A stretch of DNA of 64,000 nucleotides, from assembly GCF_016625195.1 (NCBI RefSeq), contig NZ_JACVUP010000008.1, positions 186,001-250,000 of the forward strand, read 5' to 3'. Shown here one piece after another: positions 17,886-25,660 of the stretch (the stretch's first letter is position 1; every line of letters begins with the position of its first letter). The notes under the pieces are model-generated. The model had not been told where the DNA came from, did not search any database, and was given only the letters and a program-made list of their open reading frames with translations. A program made the translations under genes and the position numbers. This DNA comes from Erwinia sp. S63 (lineage in GTDB: Bacteria; Pseudomonadota; Gammaproteobacteria; Enterobacterales; Enterobacteriaceae).

Positions 17886-18914
17886 TTAATAGTAATACCA
17901 ATACTCCATAAAACCCATCCATGTTGAAGTTGGACGGAGTGGCTTACTTTTATCGTCGGGGGAGTACCACTCTCCACTGTGTTTAAGTTCTTTTTCTTTT
18001 TTGGATGTTAAGGATTCGAGGCTAATAGATTTCGGATTTTTCCAACCAAAGGCGTTGAATATATTCTCAGCAAGCAAACAAGTTGTCTTTGCATAACCCA
18101 AATATATACTGTAGAACATAACACCAATTACTCCACCTCCAAAAACAACGCCAGAAAGAGTAATAAAATAAAATCCATTCGTATTATCTAGAATGCCACC
18201 CATAAGGTTTTCAAAAAAGGAACCTTTAATCATGAAAATATGTACAATATGCGCCATCACAAGCATGATGGTTATAAACCAGATTGTATTCTTTATTTTT
18301 AATTTCGCCTGAATATATTTACCATGATTAACTCTTGGACAGACTGAAATAACTCGCTCCGAAGGTAGAGCAATAGCATACACCTGATAATGGTCATCCT
18401 GCCATTCTGCCGCCAGTTCGACTTCATCACCGACCTTAAGATGGGTCAGTCCCACCCATCCGGCAAATGGTTTACCGTTGATCATGCCTTTAATGTAATC
18501 CGCATCACTGGTCATCGGCTGCTCCTCTTTTAGAGCCAGTCCGGCCAGCGCGGGGCTGTCGAAAGCAATCGCTGCTGCACCCATACCGACTTTTTCACCG
18601 GAAGACATCCGGTGATTGGGGTGGCTGGTATAGAAATCAGGCATGAAATCTGCCTTACAGCGTATGCGACTGAATTCCTCCAGCAGGCCGGTTATTTTTT
18701 CCAGCTGGCCGCGGGGTGGCAGTACTGGCGGCGGCGGGAGCGCATCCAGGGCAGCCTTTGCTGCATTTAGCCTCTCCTGAGCTTCAGTCAGGTCACTTAG
18801 CGTTGTCTCCGCGTCGTTATTGGCCAGTAGTTTTTCAATAAATGATTTATTGTATTCTGCTTCCCGCGCCTTCTGGAGTAATTGCTTTGGATCAATTGCT
18901 TTTTCTTTTCTCAC
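17886..18914 (-). CDS. T6SS-associated membrane protein, paralogue B
   Basis: A 342-residue protein, a tandem paralogue of the gene at 19119-20147. Layout: a charged, probably coiled-coil N-terminus (1-55), a proline stretch LPPPPVLPPRG (about 58-68), a conserved domain containing GWVGLTHLKVGDEVELAAEW and DDHYQVYAIALP (about 153-187), two membrane helices (about 212-232 and 245-275), and a conserved basic tail ending MEYWYYY. It starts with GTG (18912-18914) behind AAGGGG. Similar proteins accompany VgrG/VasX-type loci and are sometimes labelled putative T6SS effectors. The directly downstream position after a pore-forming toxin gene argues for immunity instead. Function is unproven. Confidence 0.65.
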   Translation of the reverse strand: MRKEKAIDPKQLLQKAREAEYNKSFIEKLLANNDAETTLSDLTEAQERLNAAKAALDALPPPPVLPPRGQLEKITGLLEEFSRIRCKADFMPDFYTSHPNHRMSSGEKVGMGAAAIAFDSPALAGLALKEEQPMTSDADYIKGMINGKPFAGWVGLTHLKVGDEVELAAEWQDDHYQVYAIALPSERVISVCPRVNHGKYIQAKLKIKNTIWFITIMLVMAHIVHIFMIKGSFFENLMGGILDNTNGFYFITLSGVVFGGGVIGVMFYSIYLGYAKTTCLLAENIFNAFGWKNPKSISLESLTSKKEKELKHSGEWYSPDDKSKPLRPTSTWMGFMEYWYYY

Positions 18915-19118
18915 GACAGCCCCTTCACGTTAGTGATTTGGCAGGTTAACTATTTAAAGTAAAATTAATAAATCGCACCTTATAAATTAAAAATATAGCC
19001 ATACAATGAAAATAAATTCATATTATTAAAAATAACCACCAATTGATAAAGATATTGATTTTAATATTGCAACCACTCCAATGACCTAACTCAAACACCA
19101 GAAAATAAACACCACCCT

Positions 19119-20147
19119 TCAGTAATAGTACCAATACTCCATAAAGCCTAATCCCTTCATTGTTGGTCGCGGTGGCTTACTTTTATCGTCGGGAGAATAC
19201 CATTCACCACTGCGCTTAAGTTCTTTTTCTTTTCTGGAAGTTATAGCTTCAAGACTAATAGATCTTGGGCTTAGCCAGCCGTAAGCATTGAATATATTCT
19301 CAGAAAGGGCACAGGCAGTTTTAGCATAACCGAGATAGATACTATAAAAAAAAGCCCCCATAAATAATGCACCGACCGACAAAAAAATACCAGTCAGTTC
19401 GTAAAAACCATTTTTATTCTTAAGCACCCCATCATATAAATTCTCAACAAAAGGCCCTTTTTCTCCTGAGATAATTACGACATGCATAATTATTAATATC
19501 GAAATAAGAAATAAAGTAGCCAGTTTTATCTTAGATAGCGCCTGTATGTTTCTTCCATGATTGGCTCGAGGGCAAACAGAAACTTCACGTTTAGCGGGGA
19601 GAGCAATTGCGTAAACTTGGTAATGGTCGTCTTGCCATTCTGCCGCCAGTTCAACTTCATCGCCAATCCTCAGATGGGTTAGCCCCACCCAACCAGAAAA
19701 AGGCTTACCGTTTATCATGCCCTTAATATAATCCGCTTCACTGGTCATCGGCTGCTCCTCTTTTAGAGCCAGTCCAGCTAGCGCAGGGCTATCGAAAACA
19801 ATAGCCGATGCGCCAATACCTGCTTTTTCACCATCGGACGTCTGGTGATTGGGGTGATTGGTATAGAAATCCGGCATGAAATCCGCCTTACAGCGTATGC
19901 GACTGAATTCCTCCAGGCTACCGGTTATTTTTTCAAGCCTGCCCCGCGGTGGAAGTACTGGCGGCGGAGGTAGTGCTTCCAGCTCTGCCAGCGCCGATTC
20001 CAGCCGCGCCTGCGCCTCTGTCAGGTCAGCATGCGTTTTACCCGGTTCATTATTTCTAATTTCATCTTCGATAAATAATTTATGGTATTCTGCTTCTCGC
20101 GCCTTCTGGAGTAATTGCTTTGGATCAATTGCTTTTTCTTTTCTCAC
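19119..20147 (-). CDS. T6SS-associated membrane protein, paralogue A (candidate immunity)
   Basis: A 342-residue membrane protein with the same layout as the gene at 17886-18914. The first 21 residues are identical, as is much of the central domain, while the two membrane helices (about 212-275) and their loop are clearly divergent. The GTG start (20145-20147) overlaps the TGA of the toxin gene, with AAGGAA just upstream, so the two are translationally coupled. That coupling and the multi-helix topology make it the best immunity candidate for the VasX-like effector. Direct evidence is lacking. Confidence 0.68.
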   Translation of the reverse strand: MRKEKAIDPKQLLQKAREAEYHKLFIEDEIRNNEPGKTHADLTEAQARLESALAELEALPPPPVLPPRGRLEKITGSLEEFSRIRCKADFMPDFYTNHPNHQTSDGEKAGIGASAIVFDSPALAGLALKEEQPMTSEADYIKGMINGKPFSGWVGLTHLRIGDEVELAAEWQDDHYQVYAIALPAKREVSVCPRANHGRNIQALSKIKLATLFLISILIIMHVVIISGEKGPFVENLYDGVLKNKNGFYELTGIFLSVGALFMGAFFYSIYLGYAKTACALSENIFNAYGWLSPRSISLEAITSRKEKELKRSGEWYSPDDKSKPPRPTMKGLGFMEYWYYY

Positions 20148-22963
20148 AAAATTTCCTTAAGTGTGGTTTGCAAGCTAATCAACTGCTCATCATAACTACC
20201 AAAACTGGGTTTTTTTCCATAAATACATCGAGTGCACCAAACTTGCAGGTCATCATCTGAAAATGAAGTGATAATTACTTGTAATAAAATCAAACCAACC
20301 TGAACTTGCCATGAAGCCAGAATACCTAATAGCCGCATTGCGCCAGTTCGAGCAAGAAAACCGGCCCCAATTTTCTCTCCACTTTGAAGCGCAAATTGAG
20401 CTATCCTGCCGTTATTTGTCCTACTTACGGTAGCCAGGGTTCCAACAGATGAGAGAAACTGACCTAAATACTTAGCAACGCCAATAGCATCAACTAACGT
20501 TTTAGTTGAATAAAATGCTACTAATCCAAACCGCCTCCCATTATTCTCCTTATCTATATTTTTGAAATCAAGATATACAGTCGCAACAGATGCTGTCGCA
20601 CCCAGGAGTGCCCCTGATAGCTTTATGCTTTCAATGGTCTTTACTGCCGATGCCCCACCTTTTTCAAAAGCCGGTAGTACGAGATCGCTGATAAGCGATA
20701 AAGCACTTAAACCACTAGCAGCAAGTGCTGCCTGGCTTTTAAGGTCATTTTCTTTAAGCTGACTCGTCAGATAAGCCAGGTCCAACCCATTTAGGAAAAG
20801 CATTAGCAGACCAAGCCTGGAAGTTTTTAACGCCGTTCGACCATCATCACTTTCAGAAAAGGTATCCCAAGATTTATTTAGCTCCCGATACTTTTCCAGT
20901 CGCTTCTTATTCTCAGGTAGAAACCTCTTATCACTTTGCAGATCGTGTAATATCTGGCTTCTGAGCTTGGGCATCTCCCGGAACTGGATATCCAGATGTG
21001 AGATAAAGTGTTGATAAGGCACACCAGCTCTCAGTGAGAAGATGGTTTTATAGATAGTATGTACCAGACCATCTAATTTATTTCCTAAACGCCCAAAGTT
21101 AAAGACGCGCTCTCCGACTGTTGCTAAGAATAAGTCTGACTTGCCAAAAGTACGATTAAGCCAGTCGGCGTTTTCTGGCAGTGCTTTAGCAGACTCTTTG
21201 ATCGCTTTAGAAACAAAGCCGGTATATTTTTTCAAATCCCCTGCTTTTGCAACTACTGCCAATAAAGCCGGCGTTGATGTCGGATCGGTATCGTTGTTAT
21301 GACTTTTCGCCGTTGACAGCAGAACTTCAAGCTCACTCTTAATCTCAGGGTTATTCCCCGCCACCGTATTCCAGACCAGGTTGCTATCATTGGCGGTACT
21401 TTGCTCCTGCACCCAACGGTCCAGCAGCGCTACCCCCTGAGCGGTATTGCTTATACCGCTGATTGCTACGCTAACAATGCTGGCGTAGCGGTAATTATCC
21501 ATAAATTCTGTGGTCTTATAATCCTGGAGCGTGGCGATAAACAATTTTGCCTCAAGCCATTTCACCACGTTCGCCACGCGCGCTTCATATTCCGCTTTGA
21601 TCTGCGCGCTAAAGGTGGTGTAACAATCCACAAACTTCTGTCGCTTCTGCGTATTCAGTCTGGCTTCATATTTTTTCCAGCTGTTCTTGCGCCATTCGGC
21701 ATCAATACCAGGGTAGGTTGCTTTCCACGCCTCAACTTTCTGTTTCAGCGCGGCAAACTGCCCTTTACGCACGGTCACATCTTTCATGTTGAAACGCATC
21801 ATCTCTGATTGATACATGTCAGTCGGCACTTTCTCTAGCTGCCACTGCTCGACTTCATCACATTCACTCAGCAATTGGTTTTGCATCTCAGGACGTTCGG
21901 CAAAATTACTACGAATGCCGGCGCGCTGTTCAATCATCTGCGTGGAGTCAATGCCACCTCGGGACAGCGCGGAACGTCTGTTACTTAAATCTGCACTGGC
22001 GGCATCGCTGAGTAATCCCTGTACGGTGGTGAGATCGGTATGGGTTTTCAGCTCAAACGCTTTCTCTTCGAAAAACTGCGTCTGACGTCCTGCCACATCC
22101 ATACTCCAGCAGTTTAGTTCGTGGACGATGCCTACTGCATCCCATAATGGAAGCAGCAGCGGCGGACACGCTTTACCGTCTTTATTGAGGCTACGGCTTT
22201 GCATTTTTTCCGCAGTCACGGCACTTTTACTTCGACGAGTCAGTGCCCAGGAATAGAGTGTTGAGACACGCTCCAGTAAATTTTGATTAAAGCCGTAGTT
22301 ATCGGCTCCGGCTCTGCTTTCCGCTTCTGACGGAGTGCTGATAGTATTGTCCAGCACAAACGAGCGAAAGTTCACTGATGGTAGAATGTTCTCAACCCCA
22401 ACATCCTGATATTCAATCACACTCTGCAACGACTGCGCATTCGCTTGGGTAGCTCCAGCCTGCTGCGCTTGATTCATCCATTGTGCAGGCTGGATTTTTT
22501 GCATGCGTGCATCGCGGGCAGCACTCTCCTGCTTATAGCGATTAAGTGTGGTTTCACTCCAGGCATGCTGACTGAATGCCAACCATACATCGCCGCATTT
22601 TTCCGGCTCCGCAATGCAAAAAAATTCGACCATGGCGGCATCATGTTGCTTCGAAAAGCAAGAGGGCATGCTCTGCTCAACGGGCGCTTCAGCATGTGAT
22701 TGCAGCCAAAGCGAACCGTCATCGGCGATGCTATAACATTGCCAGTAATTGCTGCCCTGCGGCCCTTGCGCATAGAACAGATAGAGGAAGCCGCGTCGCA
22801 TTGCCCTGAGTGCATAGTGGTCGCCATGATCCAGCGGCACGCCGGTTACAGGTGCGCTTTGTGCCCATGCAGGCAATGTCGTGGAAATGGTTTTAGGAAC
22901 GACGGCATAACGCACCGGCAAAATGGCCAGTCCGGTGGAATTACATTCGTTATTACAAGCCAT
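20144..22963 (-). CDS. VasX-like T6SS effector, putative pore-forming toxin
   Basis: A 939-residue protein. The N-terminus carries the toxin VasX N-terminal module: LAILPVRYAVVP (12-23), DHYALRAMRRGFLYLFY (48-64), and SQHAWSETTLNRY about 60 residues later. A long helical middle follows. The C-terminal quarter has several hydrophobic segments (LGLLMLFLNGLDLAYL, ASGLSALSLISDLVLPAF, GALLGATASVATVYLDF, WQVQVGLILLQVIITSF), consistent with a colicin-like membrane-inserting toxin. VasX of Vibrio cholerae is delivered by VgrG and dissipates membrane potential; this is an N-terminal relative, with the pore activity inferred. It starts at the ATG 22961-22963 behind AAAGGA, 24 bp after the PAAR gene. 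Confidence 0.82.
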   Translation of the reverse strand: MACNNECNSTGLAILPVRYAVVPKTISTTLPAWAQSAPVTGVPLDHGDHYALRAMRRGFLYLFYAQGPQGSNYWQCYSIADDGSLWLQSHAEAPVEQSMPSCFSKQHDAAMVEFFCIAEPEKCGDVWLAFSQHAWSETTLNRYKQESAARDARMQKIQPAQWMNQAQQAGATQANAQSLQSVIEYQDVGVENILPSVNFRSFVLDNTISTPSEAESRAGADNYGFNQNLLERVSTLYSWALTRRSKSAVTAEKMQSRSLNKDGKACPPLLLPLWDAVGIVHELNCWSMDVAGRQTQFFEEKAFELKTHTDLTTVQGLLSDAASADLSNRRSALSRGGIDSTQMIEQRAGIRSNFAERPEMQNQLLSECDEVEQWQLEKVPTDMYQSEMMRFNMKDVTVRKGQFAALKQKVEAWKATYPGIDAEWRKNSWKKYEARLNTQKRQKFVDCYTTFSAQIKAEYEARVANVVKWLEAKLFIATLQDYKTTEFMDNYRYASIVSVAISGISNTAQGVALLDRWVQEQSTANDSNLVWNTVAGNNPEIKSELEVLLSTAKSHNNDTDPTSTPALLAVVAKAGDLKKYTGFVSKAIKESAKALPENADWLNRTFGKSDLFLATVGERVFNFGRLGNKLDGLVHTIYKTIFSLRAGVPYQHFISHLDIQFREMPKLRSQILHDLQSDKRFLPENKKRLEKYRELNKSWDTFSESDDGRTALKTSRLGLLMLFLNGLDLAYLTSQLKENDLKSQAALAASGLSALSLISDLVLPAFEKGGASAVKTIESIKLSGALLGATASVATVYLDFKNIDKENNGRRFGLVAFYSTKTLVDAIGVAKYLGQFLSSVGTLATVSRTNNGRIAQFALQSGEKIGAGFLARTGAMRLLGILASWQVQVGLILLQVIITSFSDDDLQVWCTRCIYGKKPSFGSYDEQLISLQTTLKEIL

Positions 22964-22987
22964 GGTAGAGTCCTTTACGCTTCACGT

Positions 22988-23254
22988 TTATTTATTGAAG
23001 ATTTGTGCTTGCGCCACGACGCGATGATCACTGCAACGGCACATGACCTTATCTTGATCCTGCACCAGTCGAGTGGAACTATTCATTATGCCGTCACAAG
23101 TCCCCGATATCGGGAAAGTGCCTTTGCAACTCAGGCAGCTCGCCATGTCTCCATGCTGCGCAACTTGTTTTCCCTGTTCGAAATAATTGGATGTCGCCGT
23201 GATAATGCTGCCATTGGTAGTGCGGTCACCCATGCAGGCCAATTTCTTTGTCAT
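22988..23254 (-). CDS. PAAR-domain spike tip protein
   Basis: An 88-residue small PAAR protein that would cap the VgrG spike and help carry the downstream effector. It starts MTKKLACMGDRTTNGSIITA and has the repeated loop pattern of the family, with ASCLSCKGTFPI and four further Cys/His positions in the C-terminal half (VMCRCSDHRV) that could bind the tip metal. AGGAG precedes the ATG at 23252-23254. It is wedged between vgrG (18 bp) and the VasX-like gene (24 bp), so the three form one delivery unit. Confidence 0.88.
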   Translation of the reverse strand: MTKKLACMGDRTTNGSIITATSNYFEQGKQVAQHGDMASCLSCKGTFPISGTCDGIMNSSTRLVQDQDKVMCRCSDHRVVAQAQIFNK

Positions 23255-23272
23255 ATTTACTCCTGCGTTGTC

Positions 23273-25660
23273 TTATTCACTCAGAGTGACGAAAGATTCT
23301 TGCCCACGGGCAGCAGAAATAACGCCCGGTGCACAGCCTTGTGGCAATTGCGCTGCTGCATTGAGGCTTGCTGCACCCTGGCGTTGAATGGTGGGGGTTT
23401 TCATTACGACGTTACTGGGCGCACCCATCTCTATCTGACCATCTTTAATGCGGATGAAAGCGCAGCCGCAGGTGAGTAATAGCTCGGTTTTCGCCGTCAC
23501 CACCACTTTGTCGTCCTGGCTGGCAATCGTAAGCTGTTTCTGTGCAAGCAGGTCGAGTGCATCGCTTTGCGCCTGCACTTCAACTTTTCCTTTTGCCGCA
23601 AACATTTTGATGCCTAACCGATGGGCAAACAGACTCAACGTATCCCCTACCGCCAACTTAAACTTTTTGGCGATGCTGAAATCACCGTCCGCGCCAGAGG
23701 TGGCAATTAAATTTTCACCCGCTGAAAGCTGAAGGCTGCTGGGTGTCACCTGCGCAATCCCCTCCGGGGCTGACATGAGAAGCGTCCGTTGCTTTAGCTC
23801 TTTCAGTGATTCATTCATCAGTGCCGTTTGCTTTTCCAGATCAGCCAGCTCGGCTTTGGCGGCATCGGCTGCATGGCGCAATCCCTGTGTAACCTGTCTG
23901 GCGTTTTCCAGTTCGCTTAATGCCGCCTGCATATCCAGCGCCTGTCCCTGCGCCAGCTCCTGACCATCCGCACTAATAAACAGCCCTTTCCCCGCACGAA
24001 TCGCGCCCCAGCTGTCACTGCGCAATTCAAAGCCTTCGCCACGCTGCGTGCGTTCACTATCCACCAAATGCCCGAGGTTCAGCTGACTCTTGCCGCCGTA
24101 TTCGGTCGAGAGTTTGATGTGCTCTTTACCGCGCTCATCTTCCATGCGCAGCTTGTTGTTGGCTGGGGTGCGAATCACGTTGCGCTTATGGTTGGCGGCG
24201 CTGACGTGATCTTCATTGCGCGAGTCGTGCAGCGCATAAGCGATATAAGGACGATCGGGATTGCCCGCTTCGAAGGCGATCGCCACTTCGGTGCCCGCGA
24301 TCAGCGGCATATGCCAACCGTAAGTATCGCCGCTGTACGGTTTTGCCAGACGCACCCACAAGCTTTCGTAACCGGTTTTCCACTGTGTCAGGTCGAAGTC
24401 AAACTTCACCTTGTAACGACCGCTCTCATCCAGATGCGCGTAGGTGTCATTTTCAGTCACGCTGGTAACGCGTGCCTGCAAGGTTCCAGCGATGGTAGGG
24501 CGTTTGAGCACTTGCGGGCGATAGCCCACGGTTTCGCTGTAGGGAATACCTTGCCAACTGAGCGTAAATGACGCGTCACGGCCGCCCTGAGCGCTAATCG
24601 CTGTGATCACCACGCCCGCGGTAAACAACGGTGGCACATCGCCGATGATTTCCAGCATCTGCCCCGGTTGCAGTGTAGCCGCGTTGCTGGCTCCACTCAG
24701 TTGATGCTGCGCGTTGAGCAAACGTTCGTGGCGCAAACGGGCATAGAAGGCGCCGGTTTCTGTTTCGGCGTCTTGCTGCGCGCCTTGCGTCAGGTAGTTA
24801 TCGCTGTAGCGATAGACTTCGCCGTAAGCGGTGCTGTCGGCACCGGCATCACCATCGGTGAGCAGGCCGTTTTGCGCATCGCGATAGTTGTAATCTTTGA
24901 CTTTGACCGCCTGGCTCACCACCTGATGGCTGCTGCTGAGCTTCCACACCGATTCGGTGGCGCCATCGTTCATGCCAGAGAGTGCACGCAGCGGCAATGA
25001 CACATCAAACTGATAGAACTGCTGGTCGTCAGCGAAAATCACGATCTCTTGCTGCATGCGGCTGTCGGCTTCAAAGCGATACCAGATACCCACTTCAGAC
25101 AGCAGACGCTCGATAAACGCCAGATCCGATTCTTGCCACTGCATCACCTGTTCGCGACGCGGATAAGTGCCACGCAGGCGGAATTCAAACTGCCAGCCTT
25201 CAAACTGGTGATTATCACGCAGGATCTGTTCAACGATCTCCGGCACCGACTGGTTCTGGAAAATCGCCGGACGGCTGGCATTGCCCAGCAGCGCCAGTCG
25301 TGGCTCCAGCGTGGCCTGATAGCGGGTCTCATCCAGCGATGAAGAGAGGCGCTGGAACTGAGTGATCACGCCATGCACGATGCGCGGTGATTCCATACTC
25401 GGCAGAGAAAAGCCCGCTAGTTGCATACCCGGCGCATTGAAACTGAAGCTGGCGTTTTTCAGCAGCATCTGTTGTGGCGTAATGCCGCTGTCAAGGCTGC
25501 TAAAAATGATTTCATAACCATACAGACGACTCAGCGCTTCATCCCCTTTAAAGGATTCCACATCCAGCGCCGCTGCACCGCCCTCCACCTTGAGGTCATA
25601 ACGGTTCATCGAGCCACTTAAGGTCTGGCCGATTTTTGTCGCGATATCTGCCAGCGCCAT
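23273..25660 (-). CDS. vgrG: T6SS spike protein VgrG (TssI)
   Basis: A 795-residue trimeric spike. The N-terminal gp27-like part contains YDLKVEGG, YEIIFSSL and the ESDLAFIERLLSEVGIWYRF block. The gp5-like OB region follows (GRYKVKFDFDL, WVRLAKPYSGDTYGWHMPLI, AGTEVAIAFEAGNPDRPYI), then KRNVIRTPANNKLRMEDERGKEHIKLSTEYGGKSQLNLGH-type sequence. A C-terminal DUF2345 domain begins near residue 560. No fused enzymatic domain is evident in the roughly 60-residue tail after DUF2345, so toxicity should reside in separate cargo. The ATG (25658-25660) overlaps the clpV stop by one base. Confidence 0.96.
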   Translation of the reverse strand: MALADIATKIGQTLSGSMNRYDLKVEGGAAALDVESFKGDEALSRLYGYEIIFSSLDSGITPQQMLLKNASFSFNAPGMQLAGFSLPSMESPRIVHGVITQFQRLSSSLDETRYQATLEPRLALLGNASRPAIFQNQSVPEIVEQILRDNHQFEGWQFEFRLRGTYPRREQVMQWQESDLAFIERLLSEVGIWYRFEADSRMQQEIVIFADDQQFYQFDVSLPLRALSGMNDGATESVWKLSSSHQVVSQAVKVKDYNYRDAQNGLLTDGDAGADSTAYGEVYRYSDNYLTQGAQQDAETETGAFYARLRHERLLNAQHQLSGASNAATLQPGQMLEIIGDVPPLFTAGVVITAISAQGGRDASFTLSWQGIPYSETVGYRPQVLKRPTIAGTLQARVTSVTENDTYAHLDESGRYKVKFDFDLTQWKTGYESLWVRLAKPYSGDTYGWHMPLIAGTEVAIAFEAGNPDRPYIAYALHDSRNEDHVSAANHKRNVIRTPANNKLRMEDERGKEHIKLSTEYGGKSQLNLGHLVDSERTQRGEGFELRSDSWGAIRAGKGLFISADGQELAQGQALDMQAALSELENARQVTQGLRHAADAAKAELADLEKQTALMNESLKELKQRTLLMSAPEGIAQVTPSSLQLSAGENLIATSGADGDFSIAKKFKLAVGDTLSLFAHRLGIKMFAAKGKVEVQAQSDALDLLAQKQLTIASQDDKVVVTAKTELLLTCGCAFIRIKDGQIEMGAPSNVVMKTPTIQRQGAASLNAAAQLPQGCAPGVISAARGQESFVTLSE

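Noticed and set aside
23273..25660. VgrG with a fused C-terminal effector domain
   Set aside because: After the DUF2345 region only a short tail remains, too small and too similar to ordinary VgrG ends to be a separate enzyme domain.
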